A program made the translations under genes and the position numbers. DNA of 35,751 nucleotides. Origin: a virus. This document shows positions 1-7,528 of the stretch, in pieces (position 1 is the stretch's first letter; each line of letters begins with the position of its first letter). Below the pieces are notes generated by a model, which saw only the letters and a program-made list of their open reading frames with translations, made no database searches and had not been told where the DNA came from. The DNA is taken from positions 1 to 35,751 of the IMG/VR virus record IMGVR_UViG_3300032828_000005; one strand, written 5' to 3'.

Positions 1-2051
1 GGGTGCTGCAGCTGTCCTGGTCGAACGACGGCACCACCGTGCACACCGCGTCGTCTGTGGATGAGCTCCCGCTGACCCCAGGCCGGATACAGATCAAGGT
101 AGAGCTCGACGTGAACAACGGCGCGGGCGGGAACACCGTCAAGTTTTTCACCGCGCCGCCAGGCGGCTCATACACCCAGCTGGGTGCGGCTGTGGTGACC
201 GCGGGAACCACGTCGGTATTCGACTCGAACGCCCCGGTTCAGGTGGGCAACGGCGCCATCGCGACGACAACCACCTATTCCGGTGTGTCGGCCACCGGGC
301 CCGGCGTGAACGGGAAAATCTACTCGTTCCTGCTGGTCGCCGGGATAGCGGGCGCGGGCGCGACCGCGGCCAGCCCGAACTTCCAGGCGCAGACCCCAGG
401 CGCCCTGTCTTTCACAGACACGCAGGGCAACACGTGGCGGATGTACGGCACCGCTGAAATATCCGACCGTGACTACCGGTTCCACGGCGAAGTCCCCGGC
501 TGGCCCCAGTCGTGGGATCCGTCCGGCCGCGACGTCTACACCGCAATCACCCCGTCGGGGCCGCTTCGCCGCCTCGGCCGTAGCACGAGGCCGCTGCAGT
601 CGGCCATGTACCGGGGAATGTCCCGGCTACGTGGCTCCACGACACCAATTGATTACTGGCCCTGTGAAGATGGGTCCGACGCCACCGAGTTCTGGTCCGC
701 GACCGGCGGCAACGCGATGAACTTCACGTCGGGAACCCCGAGCCTGTCCTCTGATTCCAGTTTCGCCTGCTCGGCCGCGCTTCCCACCTGCAACGGCGCC
801 TCGTGGGCCGGTGTCACGCAGTCCTACGGCAGCAGCCCGGCTGTTGCTGTCCGGTGGCTGATGCACGTCCCCTCCGGTGGCGACACCAACAACGGCGGAA
901 TCATCAAAGTCGAGATGGGCACAGGCACCGCCAAATATTGGGAGATCGTGTACACCACGGGCGGCGCCTTGACCGTCAACGCCTACAACAGCGTCCCTAC
1001 GTTGATCACCAGTACGGGGCCGGTCGGGTTCACGGTCAACGGGAAACTCCTCCGCTGCTCACTCGAACTTAGCCAGGTAGGAAGCAGCGTCAACTACTAT
1101 CTGACCACTATCGAGCCGGGCTCAAGCTCCGGGCTTTACACGGCGGGGTCGATATCGGGGACGCTCGGAGCATGCACGGCCGTCACCGGATCCAGCAGCG
1201 CGACCCTCACCGGCACGGCGCTCGGGCACTTCAGCGTGCAGGCACACTTCGACAACCTGTGGGACCTCGGGTCGCAGCTCAACGCGTGGAAGGGCGAATA
1301 CGCGGGGAGACGGTTCGCCCGTCTCTGCGCCGAGGAAGGCATCCCGTGCCGGATCGTCGGCCTGCCCGCGTTCACCCCGCCGATGGGAAACCAGACCCTC
1401 CAGACCCTGCCGACGCTGCTGCAGGAATGTGAGGACGTCGACCGGGGCATGACCTTCGAGCCGCGGCAGGCGGTCGCGCTCGGCTACCGCGTCCTGACGT
1501 CAATGTGCCAGCAAACCGCGGCCGTGACCCTCGACTACCCGTCCGCGCATCTCGCGTTTCCGCTGCAGCCGGTCGACGACGACCAGCTGCTGTGCAACGA
1601 CATCACAGTGCAAGCACCAGGCGGCTCCGAAGCCCGCGAATACGTCGTCGGCGGGCCCTTGTCGATCCTGCAGCCACCAAACGGTGTCGGCCGCTACGAC
1701 AATCAGGTGACCTGCAACGTCTATACCGGTGCCCAGCTCGTCGACGAGGCCACCTGGATACTGAACGTCGGCACCGTAAACCAGCCCCGCTACCCGCAGA
1801 TCACCGTGGACCTGTCGCGTTCCGAGGCGAGTTCGCTGCTCACCACCGTGCCTGTCCCGGATGTCGGAGACTACGTCAAGGTCACGTCGCCGCCGTCGTG
1901 GCTACCACCCGGCGACATCAACCAGATCATCTCCGGTGTCACCGAAACCCTCGGCGGCTACACGTGGACGATCCGCTGGAACTGCCAGCCCGAACTGCCA
2001 TACGAAACGCTGCCACCGAACACCGCAGATCCGAACAGCTGGGGAGTCTGA
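1..2051 (+). CDS. Minor tail protein, 5' end cut by window edge
   Basis: The reading frame is open to the left edge, so the first possible GTG (position 3) is probably internal and the gene is partial. About 682 residues are visible. The middle part (a 'FHGEVPGWPQSWD' segment, then 'GPLRRLGRSTRPLQSAMYRG' and 'IDYWPCEDG') matches the layout of large actinophage minor tail proteins, in which a hub-like region is followed by a concanavalin-like beta domain; the Gly/Ser/Thr-rich stretch after YWPCEDG fits that domain. The last 200 residues look like a compact beta-rich tail or baseplate domain. It ends directly against the next gene. Role inferred: tail tip or host contact. Family assignment is by motif recall, so 'minor tail protein' is firm but the exact domain names are not. 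Confidence 0.8.
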   Translation, partial: VLQLSWSNDGTTVHTASSVDELPLTPGRIQIKVELDVNNGAGGNTVKFFTAPPGGSYTQLGAAVVTAGTTSVFDSNAPVQVGNGAIATTTTYSGVSATGPGVNGKIYSFLLVAGIAGAGATAASPNFQAQTPGALSFTDTQGNTWRMYGTAEISDRDYRFHGEVPGWPQSWDPSGRDVYTAITPSGPLRRLGRSTRPLQSAMYRGMSRLRGSTTPIDYWPCEDGSDATEFWSATGGNAMNFTSGTPSLSSDSSFACSAALPTCNGASWAGVTQSYGSSPAVAVRWLMHVPSGGDTNNGGIIKVEMGTGTAKYWEIVYTTGGALTVNAYNSVPTLITSTGPVGFTVNGKLLRCSLELSQVGSSVNYYLTTIEPGSSSGLYTAGSISGTLGACTAVTGSSSATLTGTALGHFSVQAHFDNLWDLGSQLNAWKGEYAGRRFARLCAEEGIPCRIVGLPAFTPPMGNQTLQTLPTLLQECEDVDRGMTFEPRQAVALGYRVLTSMCQQTAAVTLDYPSAHLAFPLQPVDDDQLLCNDITVQAPGGSEAREYVVGGPLSILQPPNGVGRYDNQVTCNVYTGAQLVDEATWILNVGTVNQPRYPQITVDLSRSEASSLLTTVPVPDVGDYVKVTSPPSWLPPGDINQIISGVTETLGGYTWTIRWNCQPELPYETLPPNTADPNSWGV

Positions 2052-2390
2052 ATGTCACCGGCAGCCGACATGGCCGCGTGGGGCGCGTTCCTCGGCGGTA
2101 TCGCCGCCTTCGCCAGCTTCCTCAAATGGGGGCTGCCGCTGCTACGCCGCACCGCCTACTTCCTCGACGACTGGAACGGCACCCTAGGCCGCCCCGGCGT
2201 CGACGCCCACCCCGGTGTGATGGCACGCCTCGACAAAATCGAGGGCGAACTCACCGTCAACGGCGGCGGCTCCGTCAAAGACACCGTGATCCAAATCAAG
2301 GAACAGCTCAACCAGCACCGCAACGCGAACAGGGAACAGCACCGCGACCACGACGACGCGATGCACCGGCTACTCGAGGAGGACAAGTGA
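2052..2390 (+). CDS. Small membrane protein, DUF2746-like (holin candidate)
   Basis: 112 residues. The ATG follows the upstream stop directly. One hydrophobic segment lies near residues 11-32 (GAFLGGIAAFASFLKWGLPLL). After it comes a soluble part with a 'NGGGSVKDTV' motif and a charged, probably coiled-coil end (residues 75-112, rich in Q, H, R, D and E). Actinophages often carry such a one-TM protein between the last tail gene and the endolysin. It may be a holin or a lysis accessory protein, but a structural role cannot be excluded. The gene end overlaps the endolysin start by 4 bp, so the two are probably translated together. Confidence 0.7.
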   Translation: MSPAADMAAWGAFLGGIAAFASFLKWGLPLLRRTAYFLDDWNGTLGRPGVDAHPGVMARLDKIEGELTVNGGGSVKDTVIQIKEQLNQHRNANREQHRDHDDAMHRLLEEDK

Positions 2391-3001
2391 CCCGGATCAT
2401 GCGGGACAGCACCACCCCGGCTGACATCCCCGTCGCCGGAACCCAGCTCGTCGCGGGCTACGCCAACGGCATCTACCAGTGGACACCGGACGGTTACGCC
2501 CGGTTCCCCGGAATCCCCCACGTCTACATCGACGTCAACGGCACAGACCCGGCCGGGGCCGGTGTCCTCGACATCGAGCAGGGCGACGCATCAATCGCCA
2601 CCGCGGTCAGCTGGGTGAAGGCGCGCACCGCGCTCAAACCCGGCGCATACCCGCCGATCATCTACTGCGACCGGTCCAACATGGGCCTCCTGACCGAGGC
2701 CATGACCGCGGCCGGGCTGCACATCGTCAAGGACTACCGGCTGTGGGTCGCGACCCTCGACGGCACCGCGGTCCTGCCGGACATGCTCGGCGTGACCGCC
2801 GTCCAGTGCAAAGGCGAGAAAATGACCGGCGGCCACTATGACGAGTCGATCGTGTACGACGACACCTGGCACGCCCCCGCGCCGCCGCCGCCTCCACCGC
2901 CGCCCGCGCCGCAGTACGGCTACCTCGTCGTCCACGGGAACCTGGCCGCGCTCACCGGCCGCGCGGTCGCCTCACTCGACGGCGGCAGAACCTGGGCATG
3001 A
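2387..3001 (+). CDS. Endolysin, GH25-like / DUF1906-like glycosidase
   Basis: 204 residues from a GTG that overlaps the previous stop (GTGA) and follows a strong GAGGAGGAC ribosome site. The same frame stays open far upstream, but that part is an out-of-frame Arg-rich shadow of the tail gene. Residues 1-160 show the pattern of a TIM-barrel lysin: 'MRDSTTPADIP', 'VAGYANGIYQW', 'VLDIEQGDAS' (the D and E are candidate catalytic acids), 'PPIIYCDRSN', 'AVQCKG' and 'YDESIVYDDTW'. A run of about nine prolines follows, then a short C-terminal segment (YGYLVVHGNLAAL) that may bind the wall. It would cut peptidoglycan glycan strands at the end of infection. No signal peptide is visible, so a holin is expected. 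The gene closes the plus-strand late operon. Confidence 0.75.
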   Translation: MTRIMRDSTTPADIPVAGTQLVAGYANGIYQWTPDGYARFPGIPHVYIDVNGTDPAGAGVLDIEQGDASIATAVSWVKARTALKPGAYPPIIYCDRSNMGLLTEAMTAAGLHIVKDYRLWVATLDGTAVLPDMLGVTAVQCKGEKMTGGHYDESIVYDDTWHAPAPPPPPPPPAPQYGYLVVHGNLAALTGRAVASLDGGRTWA

Positions 3002-3004
3002 GAA

Positions 3005-3076
3005 AAGCGCGGCGCCCGCTAGGACCGCCTGCCGCGTCTTCCATCTCAAAGACGGATAGGGACAGGCGCCGCGCTT
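3005..3076. repeat. 12-bp inverted repeat with nested hairpin after the endolysin stop
   Basis: AAGCGCGGCGCC (3005-3016) pairs perfectly with GGCGCCGCGCTT (3065-3076). Inside the loop, CGTCTT and AAGACG around an 8-base loop can form a second stem, so the transcript can take a branched fold. Read on the minus strand the outer stem is followed by CTTTTCT, which fits a terminator for the leftward operon. There is no U run on the plus side. Confidence 0.65.
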
Positions 3077-3092
3077 ACATATACGACGTGCG

Positions 3093-3126
3093 GCGGCCCG
3101 GTCCGGTTCACCGGCCGCGGCGTTTT
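3093..3126 (+). terminator. Rho-independent terminator of the tail/lysis operon
   Basis: GCGGC-C-CGGT and ACCG-GCCGC form a 9-bp stem with one bulged C and a 7-base loop (CCGGTTC). It is followed by GGCGTTTTT. It lies about 90 bases after the endolysin stop, on the correct strand. Confidence 0.65.
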
Positions 3127-3180
3127 TCGGTGAGGTCGAAGCACCGCCTGTACGCGTCGAGGGCCAAGACACAAAGAGGC

Positions 3181-3238
3181 CCCGCACGGCCGGGATTTCA
3201 AGAGGAGAGTCGGATGGGGTGACTCCCGGCCGTACGGG
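3181..3238. repeat. 15-bp inverted repeat enclosing a ribosome site and minimal ORF
   Basis: CCCGCACGGCCGGGA (3181-3195) pairs with TCCCGGCCGTACGGG (3224-3238) with one mismatch. The 28-base loop holds AGAGGAG followed, after a short spacer, by ATG GGG TGA, so a ribosome site and a two-codon ORF are presented in the loop. Function unknown. Confidence 0.55.
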
Positions 3239-3246
3239 GTGCTGGT

Positions 3247-3306
3247 GGCCGCGCGCGGCCGGGCTGGTAACGCCGAGCAGGACGGGTATCCCAGCCGCGC
3301 GCGGCT
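3247..3306. repeat. Pair of GCCGCGCGCGGC palindromes
   Basis: GGCCGCGCGCGGCC (3247-3260) and AGCCGCGCGCGGCT (3293-3306) share a 12-bp self-complementary core, 46 bp apart. The two also pair with each other, extended by GGG/CCC. This could be a protein-binding site or cruciform. No function can be assigned from sequence. Confidence 0.5.
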
Positions 3307-3377
3307 GCTCAGCCGCGAGGCGCGGGCACAATCAGGGCCATTCGGGGAAGTATGCGTCCGCGCCTCGCGGTGCTGAG

Positions 3378-3420
3378 CCCAGGCGGCCACGAGGTCGGGG
3401 GGATTTCATGGCCGCCTGGG
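3378..3420 (-). terminator. Hairpin at the end of the minus-strand operon
   Basis: CCCAGGCGGCCA (3378-3389) and TGGCCGCCTGGG (3409-3420) are perfectly complementary over 12 bp with a 19-base loop. The hairpin begins 3 bases past the stop of the last transfer-operon gene. A U run is lacking, so it may work as an RNA-stabilising 3' hairpin or an I-shaped terminator. Confidence 0.5.
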
Positions 3421-3423
3421 TGC

Positions 3424-3798
3424 CTACCGGGTCAGCCGCATGTACCGCAGGATCTCGTCGCGCAGGTCCACCGGGTCCTCACCGCGGAGCGTGACCGGCG
3501 GCGACGTGTTCAGCCTGCGCCCGTACGGCAACCGGTCCACGCCCACGAAAAACTCCCAGCCGGGGAACAGCTGCCGCAGGAAGCCGAGTTCCTCGCCCTG
3601 AATCTTGCTCCGCAGCTCATCTGGGCTGTCGGCGGTGACAACAGCGGAGGCGATCGGCCGCGGGGTCGCTTCCCATGTGCCCCAGTCGGTGTAGGCGATC
3701 GACCACCGGGCGCCGTAGTCGGCCAGCAACGCGGCCAGCTCCTCCTCATCGGTGCCCCGCGGGGGAGCGGCCCGGCCGCCGTGCCAGGCGTCGCCCAT
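3424..3798 (-). CDS. Hypothetical protein, last gene of the transfer operon
   Basis: 124 residues from the ATG at 3798, chosen because AAGGTGG lies 6 bases before it. An in-frame ATG at 3843 overlaps the previous stop (TGATG) and would give 139 residues, but lacks a visible ribosome site. The protein is soluble and acidic-basic mixed: 'TDEEELAALLADYGARWSIAY' and 'PRPIASAVVTADSPDELRSKI'. The pattern of a small two-layer domain with a conserved Trp and a closing 'EDPVDLRDEILRYMRL' helix recalls small streptomycete proteins of unknown role. No function is assigned. Confidence 0.6.
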   Translation of the reverse strand: MGDAWHGGRAAPPRGTDEEELAALLADYGARWSIAYTDWGTWEATPRPIASAVVTADSPDELRSKIQGEELGFLRQLFPGWEFFVGVDRLPYGRRLNTSPPVTLRGEDPVDLRDEILRYMRLTR

Positions 3799-3842
3799 CA
3801 CATTCCACCTTCTTCCGCTGCCCCGCGGATGCCTGGCTTTCA

Positions 3843-4034
3843 TCAGGCATCCGCGGTGATGTAGTCGACCATGTCTTTGAGCGACGCGGCTAACTGGCCC
3901 GCCCATATGTGCCATGGGACTGTCAGGTCTCCCGTGTCCACGGCCCTGCGGTAGGTCTGGTACACGGCCCTGGCCGCGTCGACACGGTTGATGTGGCCGC
4001 TCATGGCGCCACGCCCGCATGCCTGGCATCGCAT
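3843..4034 (-). CDS. Hypothetical 63-residue protein
   Basis: Starts at ATG 4034 after AAGGGACGG, three bases past the upstream stop. An internal ATG at 4004 would give MSGHINRVD. The N-terminus has CxxC (MRCQACGRG), possibly half of a metal site. The remainder is a helical segment (INRVDAARAVYQTYRRAV) and 'WHIWAGQLAASLKDMVDYI'. It is not recognised. Its tight spacing inside the FtsK operon suggests a helper role in the same process. Confidence 0.55.
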   Translation of the reverse strand: MRCQACGRGAMSGHINRVDAARAVYQTYRRAVDTGDLTVPWHIWAGQLAASLKDMVDYITADA

Positions 4035-4037
4035 CGG

Positions 4038-4448
4038 TTATCCGTCCCTTCCCTGGGTGAATCTGGAGAGCACGGCGGCAACATCGGCTGGGCTGACGTC
4101 GTGCCAATGGTGGTGAATCTGAACCGGCGGCAGCTCCGCCACAGTCTGGGCCTCTGCGACACGATGCGGCGCCGGAGGCAGCGCAGGCCGGGCGCCCTGT
4201 GCTGCCTCCGCGCGGGCGCGCCACGTCTCCTGAACGGCGGCCGGGAGAGGACGGTGCAGTAGGTAAATGAGCTGCACGCCCCCGGCGATAGCGGCCACAA
4301 GCGTGACCGTGAACGCGGCCCACACCCACCACGGGATCGCCTCAAACACGCGCGCGGCGAAATACGCTCCGCCGAGCACGGCGGCAACGGCGATGACCGC
4401 CACACCACCACCTCCGCCGCAGCCGCCGGTATGCCATGTCCCTTTCAT
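4038..4448 (-). CDS. Small membrane protein of the transfer operon (Spd-like candidate)
   Basis: 136 residues. The ATG overlaps the FtsK stop by 4 bp (ATGA). Two hydrophobic segments lie near residues 14-34 (GVAVIAVAAVLGGAYFAARVF) and 39-66 (WWVWAAFTVTLVAAIAGGVQLIYLL), preceded by a Gly-rich start. The C-terminal 70 residues are soluble, with a His/Trp patch (IHHHWHD) and 'SPADVAAVLSRF'. Small membrane proteins next to Tra in streptomycete plasmids are often Spd (spread) proteins that help DNA pass between mycelial compartments. That role here is inferred from position and topology only. Confidence 0.6.
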   Translation of the reverse strand: MKGTWHTGGCGGGGGVAVIAVAAVLGGAYFAARVFEAIPWWVWAAFTVTLVAAIAGGVQLIYLLHRPLPAAVQETWRARAEAAQGARPALPPAPHRVAEAQTVAELPPVQIHHHWHDVSPADVAAVLSRFTQGRDG

Positions 4449-6364
4449 GCCGCGACCAATTCCCCTCGCTTCATCCGTTCAAATTCTCGCAATTCAGCGG
4501 CCCAGTAAAGTTTTTCGCCGCGGGCGCCTTCCTCAACGGAAGCGGGGAACAGCGACTGGCTGCCCGTGACCCTGGCCTTGCGTTCCTCGCGGAGCTTCTG
4601 CTGCCGCAGCCCGTTCGGGTTCCACGTCGTGATCACCCCCCGCTCGCACGCCTCGGTGAACCCGATCGGCCGGTCCCGAAGATCGTCGGCGGCCGGTGTA
4701 ACAGGTACCGGGACATGTGCGGATTCCAGGGCTGGCCTGGGGTTCGTACCTGTTACATGCCCGGTTTCGCCCGATTCGAGGGCTGGCGTAACGGGCTTGG
4801 CGATGCCCTGCGGGATGCCATCGGGGACAGGTGTCACAGAGCCTGCCAGGGCCAGCTGACGGGCCTCCGGGCCTGCCCGGCCCTTCGGGTTCAGGAACCC
4901 GACCTGCACAAGCTCGACGTTCCCGCCGTCCACCACGTAATGCCGCCCCGGGACGGATTGCTTAGCGGGCCTTACGACATCTTTAGCCAGCATGTCCCAA
5001 CTCGGCGGAGACGACTGGCCACCCATCAGCAGCCCGGCGCAGTTCTCCCGCGCCGCGCCGTCTTTACCGCCGAGCGCAGCGACAGTCAGCTTCTGCGCGA
5101 TCAGCAGGAAATGGACACCCAGCGCGCGGCCAGTGAAGAGCAGCTCCCGCAACGCCGCCACAGCCGGTGACTCCCCGCGGCCATCGATACCTCTCGGCGG
5201 GGGATTCTTCCAATAGTCCTTGAGCTGCTGAATCGTGGCGTTCAGTTCTTCCGCCACCACGAAAATAGGCGGCCCGATATCACCTGTGATTGTCCCGTCC
5301 ATCTGGATACCGGCCAGCGCGCGCGCTTTCCGCCGCGCGACCTCCTCCAGCAGCCACAGCAGGCTCAGGTGGATCTGCTCCGGTGTCCCCGCATAGCTCA
5401 GGTTCGGCATCTTGAACAGGGCCCACGGATGACTGATCCACTTGTAGTCGAGGATGATGCAGATCGCCCCGTGGAACATCATCTGCGCGGCCAGCAGCTC
5501 ACCGCACACGCTCTTACCACCGCCGGATGGGATCGACAGGCCCCAATGCGGCAGGTCCCCACCCAGTGACCGCTTCACCAGCACGCCGTTTACGCCGTAC
5601 CCGATCATCAGCTCGTGCCACTCGGCGGCCTCGATAGCCTCCCGCAGCCCCGGGATGCCCTTCCGCGGGTCGCCGTCGAGAAGCACCAGCGGCGGCGGGG
5701 GCGGCAGCGCAGCCTCGAACTTCACATGCCGGCGTTTACCGGACAACACGGGCTGCATCCTGGGTTCGTTGTCGACGAACACCGTCTGCGCCACGACCCG
5801 CTGCACCACCTCGAGGGCCTTCGGTGACGCATCGAAACGATCAGGCAGGTACACCGTTGCTGTCTGCCGGTCCCGCGGCACCTCGAGCCAATCCCGCGGT
5901 TTCGCCGTACGCGACTCACCAACCGGTTGCCACAGGCGCTCGTGCAGCGGCGAGAGGACTTCCCGGCGGTGCTCACGCGCCGCCGGGGCCAGCTCCCGCC
6001 GCGCCACAGCCACACCCAGCGCCGCCGCACCGGTCGCCGACACCGCCCCGGCCCACGCAACGGCCAGCGGATCAGCTGCTGCGGCCACCGCCACGAACAG
6101 CACGCCGGTCGCGGTGCCGCACCGCTGCGCCGTCCGCAGCGCCCGCGGGCGCTCGTAGAACTTCCGCACGCGCCGGTTGCTGGCCGCCTCGCCCTTGCTT
6201 AGCCAGGACGCGTTGGTCTCCTGTGTCCCGTCCCAGCGCAGCCCAGTGAGCCACCAGCCGACACGCACCGCCAGCGGCGTCTTCGACAGGCCGTGCCGGG
6301 CGGTCCCGAACAGCACCCAGACCACGGCAACCGCGACCACCAGCACAAACAGGACAAATCCCAC
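4445..6364 (-). CDS. FtsK/SpoIIIE-family DNA translocase, Tra-like
   Basis: 639 residues from a GTG that overlaps the upstream stop (TAGTG). Hydrophobic segments lie at about 2-20 and 86-120, which would anchor the protein in the membrane. A proline-rich linker (221-225) leads to the motor domain: Walker A 'PSGGGKS' near 279-285, the FtsK-type 'IILDYK' near 303-308, and a Walker B strand 'PIFVVAEELNAT' near 366-377 in which the usual Asp-Glu is Glu-Glu. A later 'HFLLIAQKL' strand completes the core. The C-terminal 150 residues are low in order, with repeated 'PALES' and 'HV' words. It would pump double-stranded DNA, as TraB/TraSA proteins do in streptomycete conjugation. It is clearly not the host's cell-division FtsK, given its short length and operon. 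A DNA-packaging or segregation role cannot be excluded. Confidence 0.8.
   Translation of the reverse strand: MGFVLFVLVVAVAVVWVLFGTARHGLSKTPLAVRVGWWLTGLRWDGTQETNASWLSKGEAASNRRVRKFYERPRALRTAQRCGTATGVLFVAVAAAADPLAVAWAGAVSATGAAALGVAVARRELAPAAREHRREVLSPLHERLWQPVGESRTAKPRDWLEVPRDRQTATVYLPDRFDASPKALEVVQRVVAQTVFVDNEPRMQPVLSGKRRHVKFEAALPPPPPLVLLDGDPRKGIPGLREAIEAAEWHELMIGYGVNGVLVKRSLGGDLPHWGLSIPSGGGKSVCGELLAAQMMFHGAICIILDYKWISHPWALFKMPNLSYAGTPEQIHLSLLWLLEEVARRKARALAGIQMDGTITGDIGPPIFVVAEELNATIQQLKDYWKNPPPRGIDGRGESPAVAALRELLFTGRALGVHFLLIAQKLTVAALGGKDGAARENCAGLLMGGQSSPPSWDMLAKDVVRPAKQSVPGRHYVVDGGNVELVQVGFLNPKGRAGPEARQLALAGSVTPVPDGIPQGIAKPVTPALESGETGHVTGTNPRPALESAHVPVPVTPAADDLRDRPIGFTEACERGVITTWNPNGLRQQKLREERKARVTGSQSLFPASVEEGARGEKLYWAAELREFERMKRGELVAA
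4697..4757. repeat. 12-bp inverted repeat inside the FtsK gene
   Basis: TGTAACAGGTAC (4697-4708) and GTACCTGTTACA (4746-4757) are perfect inverse complements around a 37-base spacer, in the low-complexity C-terminal part of the gene. The GTAACAG word recurs in a second inverted pair at 6739-6785, in the same operon. Confidence 0.55.
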
Positions 6365-6510
6365 TAACTCACTCCGTCATCGTCTGCGTGCAGCTTCCTG
6401 GCCTCCTCGGCGGCCTTGTCGCTGGCCGAGCACCAGCACCCGCCGAAAATCTGGTGACAGCTAGCGCAGCAGCCCTCTTGCACAGCCGTCATCGGGGTGA
6501 ACAGGCCCAT
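6364..6510 (-). CDS. 48-residue Cys-rich protein
   Basis: Starts at ATG 6510 after AGGAGAG, overlapping the previous stop (TGATG). Its own stop overlaps the FtsK GTG. It contains 'GCCASCHQIFGGCWC', with cysteines spaced as in a small zinc ribbon (CxxC then CxC), and an acidic helical tail. It may bind metal and a partner protein, perhaps the translocase. The protein is not recognised. Confidence 0.6.
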   Translation of the reverse strand: MGLFTPMTAVQEGCCASCHQIFGGCWCSASDKAAEEARKLHADDDGVS

Positions 6511-6860
6511 CAGGCTCTCCTCTTGTCGTGATCTGCAGATGTTTCCTGCGATGCGAGCAGCTCGAGGAGGCCGTCCCGGGACATCGTGGCCAGCCAGAAC
6601 ACGTACCTGTCGCCGCCGTGGTTGCCCGGCGGGAGCCGCCTGATCAGCTCGGCGAGCAAATCCAGGTGCGACCACTGGGAGTAGCGGGCCAGCCGTGCCG
6701 CCCTGTCACTGACCGGCGGTGGTGACTCCGCGTCGCTAGTAACAGAGCGTAGCGGATGGGCGAGCCTCGACCTGTTACGCTCTGTGACGTCGGGTGGGTC
6801 GGAAGCCGCGCGCGCAAAGCGCGCGCCAGGGGCGCCGCTTCCGACTTCGTACCTGGTCAC
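6510..6860 (-). CDS. Hypothetical 116-residue protein
   Basis: Begins at GTG 6860, overlapping the HNH stop (GTGA). The first 55 residues are Arg/Ser/Pro-rich and look disordered. They contain two similar words, 'SDPPDVTERNRS' and 'RSVTSDAESPPPV', encoded by an inverted repeat. Residues 60-110 form a compact helical part (YSQWSHLDLLAELIRRLPPG, then YVFWLATMSRDGLLELLASQ). No family is recognised. It is coupled to both neighbours by stop-start overlaps. Confidence 0.55.
   Translation of the reverse strand: MTRYEVGSGAPGARFARAASDPPDVTERNRSRLAHPLRSVTSDAESPPPVSDRAARLARYSQWSHLDLLAELIRRLPPGNHGGDRYVFWLATMSRDGLLELLASQETSADHDKRRA
6739..6785. repeat. Inverted GTAACAG-containing repeat
   Basis: ACAGAGCGTA (6742-6751) pairs perfectly with TACGCTCTGT (6776-6785). 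The left arm is preceded by GTA and the right arm by CTG, so both arms overlap a GTAACAG/CTGTTAC word like that at 4697-4757. It lies inside the 116-residue gene. Confidence 0.45.
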
Positions 6861-7528
6861 AGGGTGTCGCCCCCGCCTGGGGTGTTACGCCGCGTAGCAC
6901 CCCGCCGATGCCACGGAGCGTAACTGCAAGCGGCCCGAACCCATCGCCGGAACGGTGACGCACCGTTATCGGGAACGGTCTTGCCCATGTCGTCGATCTC
7001 GGCGGCGAGCCGATCCGCGAACGCAGCCAGATGCCCCCGGCTCAGGTCGGAGAATGCGTTCGGTTCTTCCTCCAGCCATCCGGTTATGGGATCGCTGGAG
7101 CGGCGATGCCGTGCCGTCCTGGCGGCCTCTGAGCGGCGCGCTGCCGCCTCCGGGCTGTAGTAGCCGGGCTGGCCGAGGCGTTCGGCCACGTTTTCCCACG
7201 GCCAGCCCCAGTGGAGGTTCTCGAGGCAGTTGTGGGTGGGGTTGTCGTCAGCGTGGCACGCCTCCTGCGTGACGAATTTCCCGTCGACCCGCTTACAGTC
7301 CGGGTCGCCGTGGAAGGCGAGGCAGACGAGCTGGTGGACGAGGCGTGTCCTGCTGCCGTTGTGGCAGAGGTCGACGCGCTGGTATTTGAGGTCACTGTCA
7401 ACCGGCCGGTTGTGGTCACGCTGGGTGAGGATGCGCCCGGCGATGGTCCGGACGCGGCCGTTGTTACTGGCCTGGTGCGGCCAGCCGGGGATATCGGCCC
7501 AGATTTCAGGCCGGTCATGGTCGCACAT
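6857..7528 (-). CDS. NUMOD4/HNH endonuclease
   Basis: 223 residues. The N-terminus carries a NUMOD4-type motif (EIWADIPGWPHQASNNGRVR, residues 8-27). An HNH-type core follows: 'VHQLVCLAFHG', then a His in 'ACHADDNPTHNCLENLHWG', giving the H...DN...N..L spacing of the family. The C-terminal half (after residue 120) is helical and unassigned, with an 'AAARRSEAARTARHRR' stretch like DNA-binding NUMOD segments. Such enzymes are usually free-standing homing nucleases. Here the gene overlaps both neighbours by stop-start coupling (14 bp with the DUF2637 gene), so it is built into the operon rather than sitting loosely between genes. Confidence 0.8.
   Translation of the reverse strand: MCDHDRPEIWADIPGWPHQASNNGRVRTIAGRILTQRDHNRPVDSDLKYQRVDLCHNGSRTRLVHQLVCLAFHGDPDCKRVDGKFVTQEACHADDNPTHNCLENLHWGWPWENVAERLGQPGYYSPEAAARRSEAARTARHRRSSDPITGWLEEEPNAFSDLSRGHLAAFADRLAAEIDDMGKTVPDNGASPFRRWVRAACSYAPWHRRGATRRNTPGGGDTL

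Larger units (their letters stand above)
3002..3423. other. Non-coding junction between convergent operons, rich in inverted repeats
   Basis: About 420 bases without a credible gene, lying between the endolysin stop and the 3' end of the minus-strand transfer operon. It holds at least five separate inverted repeats, annotated individually. Two are plausible terminators, one for each converging operon. The others, including a near-perfect 15-bp stem around AGAGGAG-N5-ATG and two GCCGCGCGCGGC palindromes, are not explained by termination alone. Many temperate actinophages carry attP and integrase near this position, but no integrase is present here. Confidence 0.6.

Noticed and set aside
1505-2386. 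Long open frame continuing upstream of the endolysin
   Set aside because: It is Arg/Pro-rich and out of frame over the tail and DUF2746-like genes; the GTG at 2387 with its strong ribosome site is the real start.
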